Assembly (NCBI RefSeq): GCF_020410745.1
Contig: NZ_CP084528.1
Span: 558,001-622,000 of the forward strand
Length of the DNA: 64,000 bases
Origin: Kaistella polysaccharea
Lineage (GTDB): Bacteria; Bacteroidota; Bacteroidia; Flavobacteriales; Weeksellaceae
Reading direction: 5' to 3'
The notes under the pieces are model-generated. The model made no database searches. It was not told the origin of the DNA and saw only the letters and a program-made list of their open reading frames with translations. Of this stretch, positions 59,615 to 64,000 are shown piece after piece (positions within the stretch are counted from its first letter, which is position 1; every line of letters starts with the position of its first letter). Position numbers and translations under genes: made by a program.

Positions 59615-60682
59615 GGAATCTTGACCATTTGTAGTCAAAGAACACAATTGCATCAAAGCAATTTCAACTGTAAGTCGTGGATTTTTTGAATTTTTATAAT
59701 TGATGTCTGCATGATTACAAATCTCAACAGCATCCACCAATTGTTGTGCAGACCATTTCTTACTCTGATCAGCAAATCTTAATTTGGTTTTCTCCCCAAC
59801 TTCAATTAAATCAACAGTCTGCGGATGTTGAGACATCATTAAATCTCGAAAATGACTGCCTAATCCCGCAATAAAAATATGAGGATTAAATCCTTTCTTA
59901 ATAATCTCATTCAAAGACAATAAAGATTCCGCGATTTTATTTTCGTGGGCTAAATCTACAATACCTAAATATTGTTCATAATCCAAGACGTTTAAAACTT
60001 CGGCAGCTTTAGCCAACGTAATATTTTTCTGAGAAAATGTAGAGAGCCGATCGAAGATTGAAAGTGCATCTCGCAAGGCACCATCAGCTTTTTGAGCAAT
60101 AAGGTAAAGGGCATCATCTTCGTAAAGAATTTCTTCTTCAACAGCGATTTTTTTCAAGTGAAGGTGAATATCTTCAATGGTTATCCGCTTAAAATCAAAA
60201 ATTTGACACCTTGACAAAATTGTCGGTATGATTTTGTGTTTCTCTGTTGTCGCTAAAATGAAAATTGCATGTGCAGGAGGTTCTTCCAGGGTTTTCAGAA
60301 AAGCATTAAACGCTGCCTGAGAAAGCATGTGAACTTCATCAATAATGTAAATTTTATATTTACCAACCTGTGGCCCGAAACGAACCTGATCTGTAAGTTC
60401 CCTAATATTATCTACAGAGTTATTGGATGCCGCATCCAATTCAAAAATATTATAGGCAAAACCGTCTTCAGAAGTTGAACCGTCGCGCTCATTAATCTTT
60501 CTCGCTAAAATCCGCGCACAAGTTGTTTTACCAACGCCACGAGGACCGCAAAATAGCAACGCCTGCGCCAAATGATTAGATTCGATGGCATGTTCTAAAG
60601 TTTCTGTAATATGCGACTGCCCAACAACAGTATCAAACTCTTGCGGACGGTATTTACGTGCAGAAACTACGAAGTTTTCCAT
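59597..60682 (-). CDS. dnaX: DNA polymerase III clamp-loader subunit gamma (dnaX frame 0)
   Basis: Clamp-loader ATPase, 361 aa from ATG 60682: ARKYRPQEFDTVVGQSHI, Walker A CGPRGVGKTTCARI, Walker B KIYIIDEVHMLS, LKTLEEPP, SRC sensor (TILSRCQIFDFKRI), and domain III KGFNPHIFIAGLGSHFRDLM. The zinc-binding Cys cluster of most DnaX proteins is absent; the segment reads KINERDGSTSEDGFAYNIFE. The frame ends two codons after a run of 11 A (...SKKKNS, stop UGA). The start at 60700 is a TTG upstream of the -7 box TATTTTTG and is rejected. Operon with the DAHP synthase gene downstream. Confidence 0.95.
   Translation of the reverse strand: MENFVVSARKYRPQEFDTVVGQSHITETLEHAIESNHLAQALLFCGPRGVGKTTCARILARKINERDGSTSEDGFAYNIFELDAASNNSVDNIRELTDQVRFGPQVGKYKIYIIDEVHMLSQAAFNAFLKTLEEPPAHAIFILATTEKHKIIPTILSRCQIFDFKRITIEDIHLHLKKIAVEEEILYEDDALYLIAQKADGALRDALSIFDRLSTFSQKNITLAKAAEVLNVLDYEQYLGIVDLAHENKIAESLLSLNEIIKKGFNPHIFIAGLGSHFRDLMMSQHPQTVDLIEVGEKTKLRFADQSKKWSAQQLVDAVEICNHADINYKNSKNPRLTVEIALMQLCSLTTNGQDSKKKNS
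59604..59614 (-). promoter_or_regulatory. dnaX: A11 slippage site in dnaX
   Basis: Eleven consecutive A on the coding strand (T11 on plus), read as AAA AAA AAA AA in frame 0 and followed by TTCCTGA, which brings a stop within two codons. Poly-A runs of this length cause RNA polymerase slippage; Thermus dnaX uses A9 in the same place. It lies at the domain III / tau boundary, where gamma normally ends. Confidence 0.75.
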
Positions 60683-60687
60683 GGGGT

Positions 60688-60695
60688 CAAAAATA
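60688..60695 (-). promoter_or_regulatory. -7 box TATTTTTG of dnaX
   Basis: Perfect TAnnTTTG box on the minus strand ending 5 nt before ATG 60682, compatible with a leaderless or nearly leaderless mRNA. No -33 TTG at the usual distance. Confidence 0.45.
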
Positions 60696-60785
60696 GACAA
60701 ATAAATGAGAAATAAAAAATAGAGCGCACTTTATTAAGATTGAATTACATTAAAAATGACCACAAAATATTAAAAATATAATATA

Positions 60786-60816
60786 GAAAACTCCCGAATA
60801 AATATTGGGGAGTTTC
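60786..60816 (-). terminator. Terminator after cphA
   Basis: 8-bp stem AAACTCCC / GGGAGTTT plus a C-G pair, with an AT-rich loop; on the minus strand it is followed by TTTTCTATATT. Moderate strength. Confidence 0.6.
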
Positions 60817-60822
60817 TACAAT

Positions 60823-63459
60823 TTAGTGGATAGGTAATTTTCCTTCTTCAAGTATTTCCCTATTTTGATATTCCTGAACGAGATCAATTGCGTTCGTCAC
60901 GACATCACTTAGCGCAGTAATAAAAGTTCCTTCTTCCGCCATACTCATCGCGTGTTTAAGAGCTTCGATCTCTTTTGGGATACTTTCATAGCTTACACTT
61001 CGTCCTGCCTGCTGAATTCCCGTAATAATCAAGTCATTAATTTCTTCTTCGGTTCGGCCACGAAGATGTTTCTCATTGCGAATGATGATATAATCGAACA
61101 TTCGTCCGGCAATTTTTCCACATTCTCGAATATCTTCATCACGACGATCACCTACACCGGAAATAATACCGATTTTCTTGGTCGCTTCTACATTCTTTAA
61201 ATAATCTTCAATGGCCTCATAGCCCGCCGGATTATGTGCAAAGTCAATAAGAACCTGGAATTTTTTAAATTTAAAAATATTTAATCGTCCAGGAGTAAGC
61301 GCAGGACTTGGAATTAAGGTGCGCAGAGAATTCGCAATATCATCAATTTCAAAACCGTAGAGATAGGTTGATAAGCTGGCAGCAAGCACATTTGAAATCA
61401 TAAATTTAGCCTTACCTTCCATTGTAATAGGAACATTATTGGCTTTGATGATACGGATTTTCCAGTCGCCTTTTTTAATGGTTACAAAACCTTCTTCGTA
61501 AACGCAAGTGATCTTACCTTCTTTTGCAAATTTCTTCATATGAGGGTTATCCTCGTGCAAACTGAAAAGCGCAATTTTTGATTCCAGTTCAGGCATCAAC
61601 CTCATTGAATATTCATCGTCTGCATTGAGAACGCTCCAGCCATCTTTGCGGACCGAATCCATTACAACCTGCTTAACCTTTGTTAAATCACGCAAGTTAT
61701 GAATGTCGTTCATTCCCAAATGATCTTCTTTAATATTAGTCAAAACGCCAATGTCGCAGGAATTAAATCCTAAACCTGAGCGTAAAATTCCTCCACGAGC
61801 GGTTTCTAAAACTGCAAATTCAACAGTAGGATCTTTAAGCACAAATTCCGCCGAAATGGGACCCGTAGTGTCGCCTTTGGTAAGCATTACATTTTGAATA
61901 TAGATACCATCGGAAGTTGTAAATCCGACGCGATAGCCGTTATTTTTTACAATATGTGCGATCAATCTTGTTGTAGTCGTTTTACCATTAGTTCCGGTTA
62001 CTGCAATAATAGGAATTTTTGCAGGTTTTCCCGGCGGATAAAGCATATCAACAACTGGTGCGGCAACATTTCGGGGCAAACCTTCACTTGGTGCCAAATG
62101 CATTCTAAATCCGGGTGCGGCGTTGACTTCTAAAATAGCTCCTCCACTTTCCTTTAAGGGTTGTGTCAGGTTTTCTGCCATAATATCAATTCCGCAAACA
62201 TCTAACCCAATAATTCGGGAAACACGTTCGGCCATTGTTATATTTTCGGGGTGAACCATGTCGGTTACATCGATAGATGTTCCACCCGTTGAAAGATTAG
62301 CGGTCGATTTTAAGTAGACGATTTCTCCGTTTTTAGGTACGCTTTCTAAAGTATAATGAAGTTTTTCTAAAAGCTCATTGGTATCTTTATCAACGGAAAT
62401 TTCGGTGAGAACTTTCTCATGACCATAACCTCTTCGCGGATCAAGGTTTTCCTTTTCTATAAGCTGTTGAATGTTCAGCTCTCCATCCCCGATTACGTGG
62501 GCGGGAACTCTTCTGGCAGCCGCAACCATTTTATGATTAATGACCAAAATTCTAAAGTCATAGCCGGTGATATACCTTTCTACAATTACATTTGGCCCGT
62601 AATTTTGCGCATGTTCCAAACCAACCATTGCAGTTTCAAAATCCATCACATTAATAGAGGATCCTTTCCCGTGATTTCCGTCTAAAGGTTTCAACACAAT
62701 CGGATAACCAATTTTTGCGATAACATCTCTTAAACCTTCTTCATCAGAAACAAGATCTCCGGAAGGAACGGGAATTGCTGCTTCGTCGAGCATTCGTTTT
62801 GTCAATTCTTTATTACAGGCGATATCGACAGCAATAGAGCTTGTTTTTCCTGTAATTGTAGCCTGGAAACGCTGTTGATTAACGCCGTAACCTAACTGAA
62901 CCAAAGAGTTTCGACCTAATCTGATCCACGGTATTTTTCGTGCAGCAGCTTCTTCCACAATACTTCCTGTAGAAGGCCCTAAACGGTGAAGCTCTCTAAT
63001 TTCCCTTAAATTCTGAATACATTCAACAATATTATACTCCTGATCTTCTATAAGACACCTTGCAATTTCTACAGATTGTTCTGCAGCATAAACACCTGAA
63101 TTTTCTTCGAGATAACTGAATACTACATTATAAATGCCTGGTGATTTGGTTTCACGAGTTCTTCCAAAACCCGTATCCATCCCTGCGATAGTCTGAATTT
63201 CCAATGCGACATGTTCAATAACGTGACCCATCCATGTTCCCATTTCAACCCTTTGAAAAAATCCGCCTTCTACACCTTCCGAACACCGATGGGTAATTAA
63301 GGAAGGAATTAGTCGCTCCAAGCGCTCTCCGAATCCATCAATCTTATTGGTAGGCAAATGCTCTACTTCTTCTAAATCCAAACGCATCTGAATTAGATTT
63401 GGGCGTCTTATACTCCAGATGTTGGGACCACGTAAAACTTGTATTTTTTCAATTTTCAT
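60823..63459 (-). CDS. cphA: Cyanophycin synthetase
   Basis: Makes the arginine/aspartate storage polymer cyanophycin, 878 aa, the usual CphA length. The N-terminal region (LRGPNIWSIRRPNLIQMRLD, GTWMGHVIEHVALEIQTIAG) is CphA-specific. The ATP-grasp domain (about 220-480) has VLKPLDGNHGKGSSINV, VERYITGYDFRILVIN and ILEVNAAPGFRMH. The Mur-ligase-like domain (about 490-870) has IIAVTGTNGKTTTTRLIAHI, NIKEDHLGM, IDFAHNPAGYEAI and SGVGDRRDEDI. A -7 box lies at 63506-63513. Divergent from cyanophycinase 63657, so synthesis and breakdown genes share an intergenic region. Confidence 0.97.
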   Translation of the reverse strand: MKIEKIQVLRGPNIWSIRRPNLIQMRLDLEEVEHLPTNKIDGFGERLERLIPSLITHRCSEGVEGGFFQRVEMGTWMGHVIEHVALEIQTIAGMDTGFGRTRETKSPGIYNVVFSYLEENSGVYAAEQSVEIARCLIEDQEYNIVECIQNLREIRELHRLGPSTGSIVEEAAARKIPWIRLGRNSLVQLGYGVNQQRFQATITGKTSSIAVDIACNKELTKRMLDEAAIPVPSGDLVSDEEGLRDVIAKIGYPIVLKPLDGNHGKGSSINVMDFETAMVGLEHAQNYGPNVIVERYITGYDFRILVINHKMVAAARRVPAHVIGDGELNIQQLIEKENLDPRRGYGHEKVLTEISVDKDTNELLEKLHYTLESVPKNGEIVYLKSTANLSTGGTSIDVTDMVHPENITMAERVSRIIGLDVCGIDIMAENLTQPLKESGGAILEVNAAPGFRMHLAPSEGLPRNVAAPVVDMLYPPGKPAKIPIIAVTGTNGKTTTTRLIAHIVKNNGYRVGFTTSDGIYIQNVMLTKGDTTGPISAEFVLKDPTVEFAVLETARGGILRSGLGFNSCDIGVLTNIKEDHLGMNDIHNLRDLTKVKQVVMDSVRKDGWSVLNADDEYSMRLMPELESKIALFSLHEDNPHMKKFAKEGKITCVYEEGFVTIKKGDWKIRIIKANNVPITMEGKAKFMISNVLAASLSTYLYGFEIDDIANSLRTLIPSPALTPGRLNIFKFKKFQVLIDFAHNPAGYEAIEDYLKNVEATKKIGIISGVGDRRDEDIRECGKIAGRMFDYIIIRNEKHLRGRTEEEINDLIITGIQQAGRSVSYESIPKEIEALKHAMSMAEEGTFITALSDVVTNAIDLVQEYQNREILEEGKLPIH

Positions 63460-63505
63460 AAGGAATGACTGTCTTTTTTTAGTGCTTTTCTAATTTTCCT
63501 AATAT

Positions 63506-63513
63506 CAAAGATA
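63506..63513 (-). promoter_or_regulatory. -7 box TATCTTTG of cphA
   Basis: Perfect TAnnTTTG box on the minus strand, 46 nt before the cphA ATG. No -33 TTG at the normal distance. Confidence 0.45.
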
Positions 63514-63643
63514 ATAGAAAAGCTTAATAAATGGAGAAAAAATAATTCAATTAGAAATTTAGTGAGCAAATTATTCTTTCTAAATTCAGGGATTAATGAT
63601 AAACCATTAGTCAAAATTAAGGAGCTGAACGGTATTTTTTTTC

Positions 63644-63651
63644 TAAATTTG
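63644..63651 (+). promoter_or_regulatory. -7 box TAAATTTG of cyanophycinase
   Basis: Perfect TAnnTTTG box ending 5 nt before ATG 63657. The transcript would be leaderless or nearly so. Confidence 0.5.
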
Positions 63652-63656
63652 CAAAT

Positions 63657-64000
63657 ATGGAAGCAGTTGGAAAATTGATGATTATCGGTGGCGCAGTAAA
63701 TAAAGGAAGTTTTTCTGAAACCGATTACGACCAAAACATTGAAAAGAATCTTAATTTTTTTGAACGCGGAATTCTCCGAAAAATAATCAACGAATCTAGA
63801 TTACAAGAAGATTCCGTAATTGAAATTATTACCACCGCTTCACAAATTCCACAAATTGTAGGACCAGAATACAAAAAAGCATTTGAATTTCTGGGTGCGA
63901 AGAATGTTAATATTTTAGATATCCAAAATCGCGAGCAGGCAAACAGTGATGTGATTACAGAACGTGCTACAGCAGCAGATATTGTAATGTTTACGGGCGG
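63657..64000 (+). CDS. cphB: Cyanophycinase, 5' part (continues past window)
   Basis: S51-type serine peptidase degrading cyanophycin to beta-Asp-Arg dipeptides; 114 codons visible from ATG 63657. The N-terminus GKLMIIGGAVNKGSFSETDY is typical, followed by FFERGILRKIINESRLQEDS, IEIITTASQIPQIVGPEYKK and the strand ending ADIVMFTGG, which leads to the substrate-binding region. The catalytic Ser lies beyond the window edge. Placement divergent from cphA with a 197-nt gap is the usual paired layout and supports the call. Confidence 0.92.
   Translation, partial: MEAVGKLMIIGGAVNKGSFSETDYDQNIEKNLNFFERGILRKIINESRLQEDSVIEIITTASQIPQIVGPEYKKAFEFLGAKNVNILDIQNREQANSDVITERATAADIVMFTG

Noticed and set aside
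59004-59645. Independent 213-aa gene beginning at ATG 59645
   Set aside because: The start lies inside dnaX with no promoter, and the sequence reads as the tau continuation of dnaX, so it is treated as part of dnaX.
1-64000. tRNA, rRNA, CRISPR arrays, insertion sequences, prophage genes, attachment sites
   Set aside because: Intergenic regions were read on both strands and nothing of these types was seen.

Overview
The window reads as chromosomal DNA of a Flavobacteriia bacterium, most likely the Chryseobacterium/Kaistella group (Weeksellaceae). The evidence is the low G+C, the lack of Shine-Dalgarno sequences, the repeated Bacteroidetes promoter signature (-33 TTG / -7 TAnnTTTG) and lineage markers: DUF4294, a GldI-like FKBP lipoprotein, VGINT-type surface proteins, and DnaE with a fused proofreading exonuclease. 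It is dense and mostly core genome. I see no rRNA, tRNA, CRISPR array, insertion sequence, prophage or integration site.

Layout. 1-907: 5' part of a 2-oxo acid dehydrogenase E1 gene, divergent from dnaE (1056-5714). 5883-6542: an orphan LuxR-type regulator with a degenerate receiver. 6763-12935: a tetR-tolC-MFP-RND efflux operon with a palindromic operator candidate over its promoter, ended by a terminator facing a MATE gene. 14514-17039: stress-type genes (DUF72, unknown, PfpI/DJ-1, DUF892). 17264-18448: NtrC-like regulator without a DNA-binding domain. 18538-21857: YggS, then divergently an unknown protein, a membrane protein, a histidine kinase and a response regulator. 22011-29013: sirtuin, GNAT, gpmI, acyl-ACP desaturase, HAD protein, map, methyltransferase and SGNH hydrolase. 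29010-32364: two-gene NHEJ operon (ku-ligD). 32539-38577: era, DoxX, an S9D-type peptidase, a lipoprotein and glutaryl-CoA dehydrogenase. 38618-46737: AddB-like nuclease, lipoprotein, rsmG, aminotransferase, a coiled-coil protein with Nif3, and a Kv-type channel with a zinc-ribbon tail. 47152-56774: surface protein, a cyclophilin-FKBP fusion lipoprotein with gldI, ilvE, mnmD, Nudix, S1/P1 nuclease, DUF4294, M42 peptidase, rpe, an outer-membrane barrel and ndk. 56949-60682: rsgA, DAHP synthase-chorismate mutase and dnaX. 60823-end: cyanophycin synthetase divergent from cyanophycinase.

The most notable feature is dnaX. Its frame is broken at a run of 11 A residues on the coding strand, directly before an in-frame UGA. 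A -1 frame open for about 200 codons continues the gene, the arrangement expected for programmed slippage yielding short (gamma) and long (tau) clamp-loader subunits. Other points of interest are an orphan plus-strand terminator between two minus-strand genes (possible small RNA), several -7 boxes only 4-6 nt from start codons (possible leaderless mRNAs), and proteins that have lost family zinc-binding cysteines (sirtuin, DnaX, DUF164-like). Many longest-ORF starts lie inside or upstream of the promoter or terminator; those starts were moved downstream.
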